In this document: in pieces, positions 1 to 10,728 of the stretch
Layout of the letters: each line of letters starts with the position of its first letter
Position numbering within the stretch: the stretch's first letter is position 1
From: Trichodelitschia bisporula
Lineage: Eukaryota; Ascomycota; Dothideomycetes; Phaeotrichales; Phaeotrichaceae
DNA: 64,000 nt
Assembly: GCA_010356995.1 (NCBI GenBank)
Contig: ML996704.1
Coordinates: 702,461-766,460, forward strand
Direction of reading: 5' to 3'
The notes under the pieces: model-generated
Database searches by the model: none
What the model was told of the DNA's origin: nothing
Seen by the model: the letters and a program-made list of their open reading frames with translations, nothing else
Position numbers and translations under genes: made by a program

Positions 1-336
1 GTGAAGTTTGAGGAGCGGTTTGCTACCCGCTGCTTTTGACTGACTGCCGCTTATGAGGCCACAGCCACCCCCACACGATGTTCGATATCGCCACGTTCTA
101 GCGTCATAGCTGGTGTGACAGAAGATCAGACGCTCTTGATGTCGGTGAGCAACTGACCCAGTTACCTACGTCGGCATCGCTTCGAACTTCCCGACACGTC
201 ATGAGGGGGAGTCATGGCACCACAGGAGAAGGTACCAAAAAAACACCACGCGCCCTCAATCAGCCCACCTAACAACACACCCTCCGCCAAAGAAAGTCTC
301 CCCTCCGCCTCACTTCGTTCACCAGGCAAAAGATGA
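1..336. other. intergenic, nothing recognised
   Basis: No open frame with a plausible start or recognisable domain is seen, and no repeat structure is evident. It is simply the left edge of the window up to the first tRNA. Confidence 0.6.
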
Positions 337-443
337 TGACAAGAGTGGGATTCGAACCCACGCCTATTACTAGACCAGCACGTTCAACTCCGCTAAGAAG
401 TCGAACCTGAAGCTGGCGCCTTAGACCGCTCGGCCATCTTGCC
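337..443 (-). tRNA. tRNA-Leu (CAG anticodon), with intron
   Basis: On the minus strand the acceptor GGCAAGA pairs with TCTTGTC (one G-T), followed by A-box-like TGGCCGAG and B box GGTTCGAATCC. The anticodon stem CCAGC/GCTGG encloses loop TTCAGG plus T, giving anticodon CAG. A 25-nt intron sits one base 3' of the anticodon, the canonical nuclear position. The 3' CCA is not encoded, as expected for a eukaryotic gene. The length of 107 nt fits a class II tRNA with an intron. Confidence 0.93.
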
Positions 444-1017
444 GCTTTGATGGTGAGAGAAGAGGTGAGCAGGTCTACGACACGGCGGGTCTGCGGCGCG
501 CCGGTCCGGACGACCGGACGCTGGTGACGGGTTTTCACAGGGCGGGCGGCACCCGCCGATCGTTGGTGAGGGGTTTCCACGAGGCGGACCTGGACCCGCT
601 GGGCCGGCACGCGATCACGCACTCACCCGCGTGGCTAGCGCGTGGAACGCGGCCAGGGCGGGGCGCGTGGATTTCCAGAAGCGTATGCAGGGTCGCACTC
701 GTACGCCTGATTGTGACTGGAGGGTGACGATGGGTTACGTCGGCGAGGGAGGTGACGTTTCTGGAAGCCGTATGGTTGTCTGCTTAGGTGATGCAAGAGG
801 GAAGATTGAGTTGTTCGTCTTACTTTGGATTGTTAAGGATGTGACGTCTCTGTCGGGATTGGTTGTTCTAGTCGTCTTGTGAAGGCGCAGGTCTGGTTGG
901 GATCTATGGCAAGTTGCGGGCCATGGGAGGCTGATGGACTCCTGAGTACCCTGTACCGCCCTGTTTTGCCCGCCAGGGTATCAGGAAACAAGTGTTAATT
1001 TTGTCATCGAATTATCT
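444..1017. other. intergenic between two tRNA-Leu genes
   Basis: Short overlapping frames occur but none has a domain, codon pattern or splice structure that I can support. Nothing else is recognised. Confidence 0.55.
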
Positions 1018-1116
1018 GGCAAGGTGGCCGAGTTGGTTAAGGCGTCAGGTTAAGGTCTACCTTAGCACAATATCCTGATTCAGAAATGAGCACGAGTTCG
1101 AATCTCGTCCTTGTCA
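1018..1116 (+). tRNA. tRNA-Leu (AAG anticodon), with intron
   Basis: Acceptor GGCAAGG pairs with CCTTGTC, then TGGCCGAGTTGG (A box) and AGTTCGAATCT (B box). The anticodon stem TCAGG/CCTGA encloses TTAAGG, giving anticodon AAG when aligned to eukaryotic tRNA-Leu. A 17-nt intron follows position 37. A shifted stem pairing would give TAA, also leucine, so the isotype is safe although the exact anticodon is slightly less certain. A near-identical copy lies at 24544-24642. Confidence 0.93.
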
Positions 1117-1489
1117 ACATCTTTTGCCAATTTCACATTGGTGATTCTTCCCTTTTGCCCAAAGAGTTGGGTTTTCTTAAAGCGGGAGCAAATTGCGGCA
1201 TCGACACAACACAGTATGAAGCGGCAGGGCTACGACAGCTTATCGATATGGCAGCTAATGTCACTTTTTGCATCCGCAATGCTCAGCATGATAACGCGTA
1301 GTTGACTTGGGAAAGGACCGACGTACTGTAAGCTTTATGCGAACAATAATGACCACAGGTTAAGTCCTTCGACAAGAAGCCTCATGCCCTGCCTTGGTCT
1401 TTGGCAGTATTAACGGCATGAAAGCTATACACATTAGGAAAGGATACCAACTGTCTCCCCTCCCTCAACCCATCCCCCAACCCAGCCCC
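1117..1489. other. intergenic, 3' flank of BTB gene
   Basis: No gene is supported. The right part is C-rich and belongs to the 3' side of the minus-strand BTB gene. Confidence 0.5.
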
Positions 1490-2450
1490 CTAGTACTCCG
1501 CAATAACAGTAACCTCCTCATCCTTCAACCCCATCTCCTCCCCCCTCCCATCCATAAATTCCTTCTGCACCTCCACCTTCCCCGCTGCCCCTCCACTCCC
1601 CTTCTCCATACCCCCATGAATAACCCCCCCAAGCCCCTCCCCAAAGTAATCCGGCACAGCCCTCCCATCCACCCCCCACCCCCTAATCGCCTCAAGCACC
1701 TCCACCGCCAACCCCCCATCTTTCCCCAACGCCCTCACCCAATGCCCCGGCAACCCCCCCTCCCCATCCTGCACATCCCCACCTACCACCAACCCGCGCG
1801 CCGCCCCGCCCACCGTCCACCGCCTAACCGCACTCCTCGGCCTCGCCTCCGAACACACGTACTGCACGCGCCGTAGGCACGGGTGCGTGCTCGTAGAGCG
1901 GTAATACGCAGCGAGTGCGCGGACAGCCGCGTGGGTCAGCTCAGGTGAGGACCATTTCTCGCCCATGAGAGCCAGGGCGTAGAGGGGGGTTAGGTCGTTT
2001 TCGCGCGAGCCAGGTGGGAGTACGGCGCTGTAGAGCCAGGAGACGAAGGCGGCGAAGGCGGCGGGGTCTTCGTCGGGGAGGCCGATGAGGTGGATTTTTT
2101 TCTGGTCTGGGCCGGCAGGGGCGGTTGAGGGGGAGCGGGCCTTGGGCGAGGCGGGCGGGGAGGGGGGGAGGGTGTTGGGCTTGGTGAGGGGGTGGGTTGG
2201 GTCGGTGGTTAGGGGGGGGGATTTCCCGGGCGGGGTGGGTGGGGTGGTGATGGGTGGTTGGGGTTGGAAGATGGAGGTGAAGAAGGGGGCTTTTGTGCAG
2301 AGGAGCTTTTCGTGGAGGACCCAGTGCGTGTTCTCTGAGCCGACGTATATATCCACGAGGTCGCGGGTCAGGAGTCTGCCGGGAAGGTCAGTAAGCAGAT
2401 AGACGATTAGGAGGGGAGGCGGACTCGTTAAGAGGCTGAGACGTGGACAT
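1490..2450 (-). CDS. BTB/POZ domain protein
   Basis: The predicted protein of about 297 aa opens with a BTB fold: LVDIYVGS, then HEKLLCTKAPFF, the usual 'chain after a hydrophobic strand, then LLxxxSPFF' signature, and IHLIGLPDEDPAAFAAFVSWLY, split here as two motifs IHLIGLPDED and FVSWLYSAVL. Such fungal BTB proteins are probable dimerisation or Cul3-adaptor modules; no other domain is visible in the C-terminal half. The long open frame has no ATG upstream of the BTB domain. The best model is an 8-nt first exon (2443-2450), an intron 2376-2442 with branch TACTGAC and acceptor CAG, and a second exon 1490-2375, which closes in frame. The donor (GTCTCA) is weak, so the start is the least certain part. 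Confidence 0.75.
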
Positions 2451-3174
2451 CTTGCCAACGGGATGGGATTGGGCGGCCTAGTGCGAATCTGATATCCAGC
2501 CCTCGACAACCGTAGAGCTCGAAGGTGTAAAGCCGAATCACCCGTTCTTAAGGCGGGACTCGCTACTTATGTCCCTCACACCACTGGGTCTGGGACCGTG
2601 ACGACACGCCGCACAGATCCGGGCACGTGCGTCGAGGCGTATATTGTATCACTCACGGTGCGGCTGGGGAATCGGGGATCTGACCGTTACATTCTAACGA
2701 TGCTGGGGCGTGCTGCAGCTCCGCGCTTCATGACAGAGCAACACTGCTGAGCTGGGCATATTTACGCGTCCAGACGATGTTGAAGATGCTGGTGAAGGAG
2801 TGCGGTCAGCGCTCCGCTGTTATCCGGGCCTTGTGGGGCGAGGATGGAGACGGATGGGGAAGGATGAGTTCTGGAGGGCGAACTGGGAATGATGTTAGCG
2901 AGGGGTCGTCGCTGGCCGGTGATGGGATTAGGATGTACCATTAGTGACTACGGAGGTATGAAGATCTGATCGCGGGCAAAGGCTCTCAACAAAAGTACAG
3001 TAATTCGCGGGGCAGCGGTCGATCGTGACATTGAAGCGATCGTGACATTGAAGTTGACGTCGCGCAGCTCCGACCCCCGACAAGCCGCAAGCCATCACAA
3101 GGCACCCCCAGGCATCAACCTCAAACTTCAACCGCACCTCACCTCCGCCCTCCGCAACCCACACCAACACCACA
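2451..3174. other. divergent intergenic region
   Basis: This lies between the minus-strand BTB gene and the plus-strand gene at 3175, so it holds both promoters. The only structure seen is a 17-bp tandem duplication at 3020-3053. Confidence 0.5.
3020..3053. repeat. 17-bp tandem duplication
   Basis: The unit CGATCGTGACATTGAAG occurs twice with no spacer and no mismatch, 120 bp upstream of the ATG at 3175. Function is unknown. Confidence 0.9.
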
Positions 3175-3902
3175 ATGTTCCGCTTCCCCGACTCTCAGGC
3201 GTAAGCTACCCACCCTCTCCCCTTATACCCACTAACTAGCCCAGCGTCGCGCGCACCGACCTCGACTCCTCCCCCACCCCGCCGCCCTCTCCCCCGCCCG
3301 CCCTGCTCTCCGCGCTCGAGGCCCGCGCGCCGCTTACATTCGCCCCGGCCCCCGAGCGCATATCTGAACAAGTACATGAGGATGAGACGGAGGTCGAGTT
3401 TAGGCTGTTTGCTACGGAGAAGCCGCGGGCTATTCGTGTGCGCTCGCCGACGCCGAATTTGAACCCGGGCTTCGTGGCCCCGCGGCCGGAGGGGTGGTAC
3501 CGCGCCCCCGGACCCGATGACCGGATGCACGCGGCTGCGGTTACAGGGAGGGATGTGGGAAGATGGGCGGGTGTGCGCTGGCCGGGGATGACGTACTCGT
3601 GGCGCGTGGTGCGGGTACGGGGGGAGGTTAAGGCGGGAGAGAGGGTAGAGGGGAAGATAGAGGGAGAGGAGCAGAGGGCGACGAAGAAGAAGAGGAAGGG
3701 GAAGAAAATGAGGATAGCGTTGAGGGAGAAGATTAAGATGGAGAAGGAGAAGGAGGTGCAGGAGAGGGCGAAGAAGGCGAGACGGAATCGGGAGAAGAAG
3801 TTTAAGAAGAGGGCGAGGGATAAGGTAAAGAGGGCTGCTGCGAGGGGGGAGGAGGGGGAGGGTGGGAGTGGGAGTGGGAGTGACGATGGGGGGAGCGAGT
3901 AG
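3175..3902 (+). CDS. basic fungal protein of unknown function (DUF2011-like)
   Basis: Exons 3175-3200 and 3245-3902 are joined across a 44-nt intron (GTAAGC donor, CTAAC branch, CAG acceptor) and give 227 aa. The central part has an acidic patch followed by EVEFRLFATEKP, then a region NLNPGFVAPRPEGWY and MTYSWRVVRVRGEV. The C-terminal third is a strongly basic, Lys/Arg/Glu-rich probable helix (about residues 150-220), typical of nuclear or nucleolar proteins. The FRLF motif plus basic tail recalls the fungal DUF2011 family from memory; this needs an HMM search. Biochemical function is not known. The first exon is only 26 nt, so simple ORF calling misses the start. Confidence 0.78.
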
Positions 3903-4283
3903 GGATGGCACGTTGTGGGCTTGAGCCTGTGAGAGGATTGAGGCTTTCCACGTCGGAGAATTGGAGGGATTGGTAAGGGCACATGGGGATTTTCCTTCGA
4001 AGCTAACGAGAGACAGTGACCACGGCGTGGAAAAGCGTTCTGCATCATAGTAGAAGCTTGAGAACTGGGGATACGCCTTCCGGATGCCACTGACCCGCCC
4101 AAGTGGCCCTATGGCTGTCACTCAGATCTGCCCCTTCGGTCCTGATAGAGCTCAACATCACGGCCGAGTAGATCACAGGCATCACAGGACACAATCGCGC
4201 CTCCAATCTAGCATTCAAGAAATACACAAAAGTGGGATATACAACGAACAGGATATACATCTCTCAACCCACAACCCACACCC
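3903..4283. other. convergent intergenic region
   Basis: The 3' ends of the basic protein gene and the aldo-keto reductase gene face each other here. Nothing else is recognised. Confidence 0.5.
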
Positions 4284-5463
4284 CTACCCCCTCCTCAACC
4301 CCAGCGTAATAGCCTCATTCCCCCCCCCCAACCCCAAATAACACGGCACGCCCCACGTACTCGGACACGGATCCCACATGCGATACACCACCTCCCGTTC
4401 AATAGCATTAACCCGATCCACATCCTCCCTCTGCAGCGGGCACCTAAACGCCTGCAGATTCTCCTTCTGGTGGTCCACCCTCTTCGCCCTAGGGTGCACG
4501 ATTACTCCCCTTGCCATGTTCCAGGCGAGGGATACCTGCGCAGGCGTGCAGCCCCGCGCGGCACCGATGCTGAGGAGCGTGGGGTGCGTGAGGAGGGGTT
4601 GTGGGAGGTGCGCGGAGGAGGCGCTGGTGTAGCGCCCGCCGCTCATGCCGCCGGGCCGGTAGGCGGGGTTTGTGTCGCCTAGCGGGGCGTAGGCGGTTAC
4701 GGTTATGTTGTGGGTGCGGTGCAGGGCGAGGAAGGGGGTTTGTTGGAGGTAGGGGTGGAGCTCGAATTGGTGCACCTGGGGCGGTTAGTTCTCAGCATTC
4801 CAAAGAAGGGGGGCGCAAACGCACCTTGGGCTTTATGCTCGCGGCCTTGAGTAAATCCTCCAGCTGCGTGACGTTGAAGTTGGAAATCCCGATGAAGCGC
4901 GTTTTGCCCGCCTCGGGGGCGTTTTTGGCAGAGACGATCTTCTCCATCTCCTTCCACGTTGGGATGATGTCGTACTCGCTCTTGTTCCCGTTCGTGGTGC
5001 CGACGGGGAAGTGCATGAGGGTCAAATCGAGATACTCGAGCCCGAGTTGCTTGAGGTTGAGCGCGAGTCCGCTCGGGACGAGCGCGCCATGTCTGTCTTC
5101 ATCAGCCCCACCCTCCACATTTCCCAGCTCCCCTCTTTCCCCAACATACCTGGTACTCCAAAGCTTACTCGTAACCCACAAATCCTCCCTCCTCAACCCC
5201 GTCCGTCTCAACCCCTCCGCTATCCCCTTCCCAACCGCCTCTTGGTTCTGATATGCCGTCGCGCAGTCAATGTGCCTATACCCGAGCTCGATGGCCGATG
5301 CGACGGCCTCGGTGGCGTTGGCGGGCTCGTCCAACATCCAGGTGCCGAAGCCGAGTTTGGGGGGGTCGGTGTGGGGCCCGGAGGGGGGCGATATAAGGCT
5401 CCAGGGGGTGTGGAATTGGGCTGAGCCCAGTGAGGCCAGGGCGAGGAGAATGGGAGGATGCAT
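4284..5463 (-). CDS. aldo-keto reductase with N-terminal signal peptide
   Basis: Three exons (5150-5463, 4825-5092, 4284-4775) separated by 57- and 49-nt introns encode 357 aa. AKR landmarks are in order: LGFGTWMLD, GYRHIDCATAYQNQ (catalytic Asp and Tyr), VTSKLW (catalytic Lys), LMHFPVG (His), GISNFNV, and the NADPH-binding end region with VIVHPRAKRVDHQKENLQAF. The catalytic tetrad is therefore complete and the enzyme should reduce carbonyls with NADPH. Unusually the protein starts with MHPPILLALASLGSAQF, a good secretory signal, although most AKRs are cytosolic. The first intron uses acceptor ACAG just after a competing AAG; only ACAG keeps the frame. Substrate is unknown. Confidence 0.9.
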
Positions 5464-6758
5464 GACGGTGGTTGTGGGGTGGAGGGTGAGGGTGGGGTGC
5501 GGGGCGAGCGCGGTGATAAGGTTTATGGGCATTCGATTCCGTGGACGGATGTAATTAATTCATTCGTGCAGCACCCGGCCGGCGCGGCTAGACTCCGGCC
5601 GCTACGAGCTGGAGAATCGGGATGCTGCTACCGTCGGACGGGCAGCAAGAGCGCGATTTGGTGCGTATAGTTGGCGGTATATAGATCGTATATAGACCGT
5701 TGACCGGGGGGTGATGGGTGGGTAGGCAATTTGCGCAACGTGCCGGTGAGGTGTGGGGGCACATGACGTTCACAATGGTTGCACGGATGGAATGCTATGG
5801 TTCAGTGTTAGAATATGGCGGAGGAGGGAGTGGGCGGCTGGGAATGCTGGTGCTCGTACGCTGGGTTGGGGCCGTATGGGGCCCGGGTGCGGGAGATAAG
5901 CTTGAGAAAGCGGTTGACCGCTGGGCGGGATATTGGGCCAAGATGACGTTGCTGGTTCGGATGCAATTTTGAACGGTGCCTGGCTTACTGTGCTCATTGA
6001 GTGAGTGGGACTGTCGCGATTTCAGATCGGGGATGGGTGGTTATAGGGCTTGAGGCGGACCTCGGCTGTACCTGACTGGGCCTACACACCATCGCGACGA
6101 CCACCGTCAATGGCATTGTGGAGGAAGCGCGCGAGAGGAAGAGTTTGGGCTAATGGAAATTCACACACCCACGTGCCATCCTGATGGTGTGGGGGCTAAA
6201 TGGGACAGATTGGGATGACGACAACGCTCAACGCTCAATCCGATAAACGCCGATGTTGGGAACAGAGGGAAACTGGGTATATGATCCACCGTTAAAAGGA
6301 AATGAGAACGCCACGCTAATTGGGACATGAGGAACAAAGACGCCACGCTAAGCCGGACATGAGAGACAAATCATATGCACGTTGTTCCACCGGGAGCGTC
6401 GTATTTGTGTTTGTGCAGTGGGGTGTGCTCGGAACGGGCTCCGAGGCCGTAGGCGGGGGTGTTAGGCGAGTGGGTGTAGTGATAAAGGGCCGGAGTGGAA
6501 TGGAGTAGCGGAGGATGAGATGAGTGGTAATTAGGCAGTGAGGGCGATGGTCAGAGGGTGTTGGACTTGTTTGGGTGCAACTCTGCGCCAAAATTCAAGG
6601 GCCATCAGACGGAAATCGACCGCGGGGCGTATTTCGGCATGCGATCCGCTACCACCATCATCAGACGGCAAGTGGCACTCGATGCTTAAGCGGAACGAAA
6701 ATCCTCGTCCTCGTCGGCGGCGCCGTCGTCGTAACCGAAGCCCTGGACCTGCAACGCA
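5464..6758. other. intergenic, about 1.3 kb
   Basis: It holds the promoter of the aldo-keto reductase gene (right side) and the 3' flank of the small BTB gene. A 24-bp imperfect direct repeat occurs at 6308-6363. No coding sequence is supported. Confidence 0.5.
6308..6363. repeat. imperfect direct repeat, 24 bp x 2
   Basis: Two copies of ACGCCACGCTAAnnnGGACATGAG start at 6308 and 6340, 32 bp apart, differing only in the three central bases. They could be regulator half-sites or a small duplication. Confidence 0.75.
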
Positions 6759-7243
6759 TTAACCACTTGCAGCAACCCGCTCCCTCACGACTGACTGCAC
6801 ATTGAGCACGCTCTGCGCCCAGTTCGGATGCAGCGTCTCCAGCGTAACATCCACCACCGCACGCATAAAGTCCTGATCCCCCAGCTGCTGGCCCAGCTGA
6901 TACGTCTTGCCCAGCAGACTCGTGCAGTCCGTAGTGTATTGCCTAACGGACTTGATGCCGCGCGCGCCTAGGTACAGTCGGTTGGAGTACACCCAGTGGG
7001 CGTAGGCGTTGAAGACGTTGGGGGCGACGTTGGGGAGGCGGATGATGGTGGTGCCTGTACCGCCTTTGCTTTGGAAGAAGGGGGAGTGGGAGGTGAGGAG
7101 GCGGGCGTGGAGGGTGAAGTCGCGGGTGCCTTCGACGGTGGATTCACCGGTGCGGATGATGAGGAAGTCGAGGCCGTGGCTGGGGGGGGGGAGTTGGCTT
7201 ACTCGGGGGCGTCTTCGAAGTGGCGGAGTGTGTTGACGGCCAT
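6759..7243 (-). CDS. small BTB domain protein
   Basis: The protein of about 153 aa is little more than a BTB fold: DFLIIRTGES, then FTLHARLLTSHSPFF, IIRLPNVAPNVFNAYAHWVY, shown here as IIRLPNVAPNVF and YAHWVYSNRLYL, followed by helices with LGKTYQLGQQLGDQDF. It resembles fungal BTB proteins but is unrelated in detail to the one at 1490-2450. The only ATG that leads into the domain (7241-7243) is followed after 41 nt by an in-frame stop unless a 23-nt GT-AG segment (7180-7202) is removed. That segment has GTAAGC and a run of ten C before AG. It is far shorter than the other introns here, so it may reflect an assembly error in the homopolymer, a lesion, or an exceptional intron. Confidence 0.65.
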
Positions 7244-7590
7244 TTTGATATGGGGAGTTTGCTTTGAGGGTGTTCGGATAGGTTAGAGAGCAAGTGCTTC
7301 AAACGAGTGACAGCCTCTGAGGATAACAGAAAGAAGAGGTGATAAGACAGATGAAGAATCAGAAGATAACAGAAGAGCAAAGGCCAAAAAAAAGAAGTTG
7401 GTGATACAGCAGCTATGCGGGGTAGCTGTCGGAGGTGTTGTCACTCCAGACGCGCTATCACGTGTGTCAAGGAGGGGTGATTTGAAGAGCTGTTTCGTCA
7501 TCCCAAGAAAAAGCTTCGTCAAAACATCACCACACGAACTCTTCATCAGAGGAAAGTAAACTGGCGGATCGCCTTCAAACTCAGCAGACA
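7244..7590. promoter_or_regulatory. divergent promoter, BTB / WD40 genes
   Basis: The 347 bp separate the ATG codons of the small BTB gene (minus) and the WD40 gene (plus). The sequence must serve both, but I identify no specific element. Confidence 0.5.
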
Positions 7591-8992
7591 ATGTCCATCT
7601 CAACCGACGCCGGCCACTTTTTCCAAACAACGTGAGTTCCAACGCCCTCATATCCAACCCACCCCTCACCACGCCAGCTCCTCCCTCGACGAATCCCGCC
7701 GCCGCGCCACCAAACGCACCAACACCGCCGGCTCCCCCATCCCTCTATCCTCCAAGATCCTCGCCCTCGCCCCCGATCCCTACGCCCCAGATACCGCCGT
7801 CTACGTCTGCGAAGCCGCGGGCTGCGTGCGGCGCGTCTCGCTCGAAGTGTGTAAGCTCTCCCCGCGCCAATTGCGTGCCGCTGCGTGGCCACCCCGCCCA
7901 CACCCACGCAGGGCGTTGACATTCTGCGGAAACGAACTCCCCGTGCTAACTCGCCCCCAGCCGCCATGCGTGTCGCACGTCTTCCGCCCCGACGCAGCGC
8001 CCGATGCCCCGCTCACCTGTCTCGCGCTGCTGCCCGGCCCGCGCAGCGGTGGGACGCTGTTCGCCGGGAGCTGGGACAAGAACATATACGCCTGGCCCCT
8101 GCCAGCCGCCGCAGCTGGCTCCACCGATGATACACCCGGAGCGTCCTCCGAAGCTAAAGTCAAGGCCGTGAAGCGCACGGCCCGGCTCGTCGGCCATACC
8201 GATTTTGTGAAAGCCCTCTTGGTTGCGCCGTTGCCGGCGCCACTGCTTATTTCAGCGTCTGCGGACGCGACGATCGCGGTTTGGGATCCGGTTACTGGCG
8301 CGCGGTTGCATGGCCTCGTGGGCCACGCGCGCGGCGTGCAGGCGCTTGCGCTGGAGGATGTGGGCACCACTGGCGCGGGCGAGAGCTACGCAACGATTTT
8401 TAGCGCGGATAGTACGAGGGAGATTCGGCGGTGGTTTGTGTCTGCTTCGCGCGCATTTGAGCTATCTACGGATCCTGGCACGGATGTGGAATCCGCCGCT
8501 GCGCCGGATGAGCCGCTGGCCCCGCTGGTAACGCACGAGACGAGCGTGTATGCGCTGCGGGTGGACGGGGATGGGGACTTGTGGACTGCGAGTGCGGATA
8601 AGAGCGCTAGATGCTTAGTGCGGGAGCGCGGGTGGAAGGCGGATACAATTCTAAAGCATCCGGATTTTGTAAGGGATGTGATTGTTGATGAACGGAGGGG
8701 GTTGGTGGTGACGGCGTGTCGGGATGAGGGCGTGCGGGTTTGGGATCGGGGGACGGGGAAGTGTGTTGCTGAGCTTGAGGGCCATTGGGAGGAGGTTACG
8801 GGGTTGGCGCTGGTAGGGAAGGGGGTTGTGAGTGTGGGGATTGATGGGACGGTGAGGTGGTGGCCGCTTGATAGGACGGAGTTGGAGAGGTTGGCGAGGC
8901 GTCCGGAGGAGGAGGAGGGGGGGAAGAGTAAGGTGGTCCTGACGGCGGAGGAGGAGGCGGAGTTGGCAGAGTTGTTGGATGATAGCGACTAG
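7591..8992 (+). CDS. WD40 repeat protein
   Basis: Three exons (7591-7631, 7678-7846, 7961-8992) encode 413 aa. The second intron uses donor GTGTGT and a GCTAAC branch; this choice keeps the frame and removes a 114-nt segment. WD-type blades are visible as GSWDKNIYAW, GHTDFVKALL then SASADATIAVWD, GHARGVQALAL then ADSTREIRRWF, SVYALRVDGDGDLWTASADK, FVRDVIVDERRG then CRDEGVRVWD, and GHWEEVTGLAL then GIDGTVRWWPL. Six or more blades imply a complete beta-propeller scaffold. The C-terminus is an acidic tail ending EEEAELAELLDDSD. The partner and pathway cannot be told from sequence alone. Confidence 0.88.
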
Positions 8993-9415
8993 CTGCATCG
9001 TCTGCATTGGGGACTCGAACCACTAATTGCTCCTCGCTGAGCCGCAACTTGTGCGTGTCGTTCTCCGCGTCTACTGAGCCACTGACCCGGTTCTTCTACA
9101 ATAGCAAGGCTAATCTTACGCCACATGTCGATATGAAGCCCTCTATCCTGGCTAGCCCATGCTGTCGAGCTGTCGATCAGCCCCATGTCCACACCTCTAC
9201 CCGTGCTTAGGTTCTCTGCTTCCCCGGTTCCTGCACGCGAGGTGTGCATTGGACATTGGACTTTCCGGTGAGGTCTGAATATGCCATTGCGCCTCGCGCT
9301 TCACACAAGCTCACGCCACTCTCAGCATTTCAACTCCGAAGTTATACATTTCATCACCTCCTCCCCACCCTCTTTATATACATTTCCCTCCCTCCCTTCC
9401 TATATGTTCATATGT
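8993..9415. other. convergent intergenic region with tRNA-like relic
   Basis: Around 9010-9090 the minus strand has a sequence resembling an A box (TGGCTCAGTAGAC) and a perfect B box (GGTTCGAGTCC), but acceptor and T stems do not pair, so it is not called as a tRNA. Nothing else is seen. Confidence 0.5.
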
Positions 9416-9821
9416 TTATGCGCCGACGCACGCACAAACATCCGCAACAGCAGGCTGAACCTTGAGCGTATCCGCCGCCGGGCACCCCTTCACCACGCAC
9501 GCGGCCGCCTTGGGCTCGATGGCGCTGCGCTTGGCGCAGATGCATTTTAGGTCTGTGGGGCCGGTGCAGCCGGCGGCGGTGATTTCGGGGTCGATGCAGG
9601 TGCGCTGCGAGCGAGCGTCAGCGAGCGAGCTAGAACTAGAGCGGGGGGGGGGAGAGCTTGAGGGAGTGGGAAAGNNNNNNNNNNNNNNNNNNNNNNNNNN
9701 NNNNNNNNNNNNGGGAAGCCAGGGAACTCACCCCGCAAGCCGGGATGGCAGCCACCTTAGCCGCGCAGTCCTGCGCTGCGGCGGCGGTGATGAGGACGGC
9801 GAGGATGGTGAGGAACTTCAT
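9416..9821 (-). CDS. small secreted CFEM domain protein
   Basis: Exons 9732-9821 and 9416-9604 encode 92 aa. The first 17 residues (MKFLTILAVLITAAAAQ) are a signal peptide. The mature part has the eight-cysteine CFEM pattern: DC, IPAC, TC, AAGC, LKCIC, AAAC and KGC, followed by a short tail with a CAC. CFEM proteins are fungal-specific surface or secreted proteins; some bind haem, others act at the host interface. Here there is no obvious GPI signal, so it is probably freely secreted. The intron (9605-9731) contains the 38-N assembly gap, so its length is uncertain but both splice sites (GTGAGT, GCAG) are outside the gap and the exons join in frame. Confidence 0.88.
9675..9712. other. assembly gap (38 N)
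   Basis: A run of N lies wholly inside the intron of the CFEM gene, so the coding exons are unaffected. Confidence 0.99.
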
Positions 9822-10728
9822 TATTGCTGTAAGGAGCGTTGGGTGGTATGGTACACTTGGAAGGACTGATGGCGTGATGGTGATGATGTGATGCTGGGGC
9901 TGGATGGTGAAAGGGGATGGGGAGGGTATTTATACGCCCTCTTCGCCCCAGCTCGCCCCAGCTCGCTCAGGGAATCCGAAGTTGGGGGCTGGGCTCATCA
10001 GTGTGGGGATGGAGCTTGTGGAGGAGATTGCGCCGTTGGGATCTCGGCTGCGTTACGCGCGCACAGCGGGTAGATGACGGGGCGCTCGGCGCTCATGATC
10101 GCCGCAATTAGCTACGCGGGGCGCGGGCGGCGGATAGAGGCGCCAAGTGCGGTTACGCGGGGAAGCGAAGAGTAGGTGATTACTTGAGTACGCCTGGATG
10201 AGAATCTATTGCTAACTAGCGTACCGTAGCGCTCATCAGAACCGAGGACCGGGTATCAAGAGACGAGAGGGCAATTCGACTGCGCCGACGGGTCCAGAAC
10301 ATGTGAAGAGATTCATTCGCGACGCAGCATACAAGCGGAGATGGCGTAATGACAGCGATATCGATGCGCGACCCTCGCCCCGTGTTAGGCACGCCGATAT
10401 GAGGCGCGACTCAGGTACAATGCGCCCTTCATTCTCAAACACGGGCCGGACAGTTCCCGTGGATACTTTATCGCAAACATGCATCGCCCAACCCCACCAT
10501 TGAGGGAATGACAGACGGCTCGTCTCGAGCGAGGACAGCTGGGACTGGAGTGACGTCCATTAAATGTCGCATGTGATCCAGGTGGTTGGAGTGACGTCGT
10601 GAAACTTCCCGCGCCACGTTTTCAGCCTCGCAAGGCTGTCCGTTGTGCCAAGCCGGGTCGGATGTCACCACGCGGCCAACGTGCGACTACCCGACCTCTC
10701 TCCTCACCTCATCCGCATCCAGCACAGC
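9822..10728. other. intergenic; CFEM promoter and LPLAT 3' flank
   Basis: The left side is the promoter of the CFEM gene, with a TATA box. The rest, up to the acyltransferase stop at 10729, shows nothing recognisable. Confidence 0.5.
9927..9934 (-). promoter_or_regulatory. TATA box of the CFEM gene
   Basis: The minus strand reads TATAAATA about 105 bp upstream of the CFEM start codon, at a plausible core promoter distance. Strong TATA boxes fit highly regulated secreted-protein genes. Confidence 0.6.

Noticed and set aside
9010-9095. Minus-strand tRNA candidate with A-box-like and B-box sequence
   Set aside because: Acceptor ends do not pair and the T stem has two mismatches, so no functional tRNA is supported.
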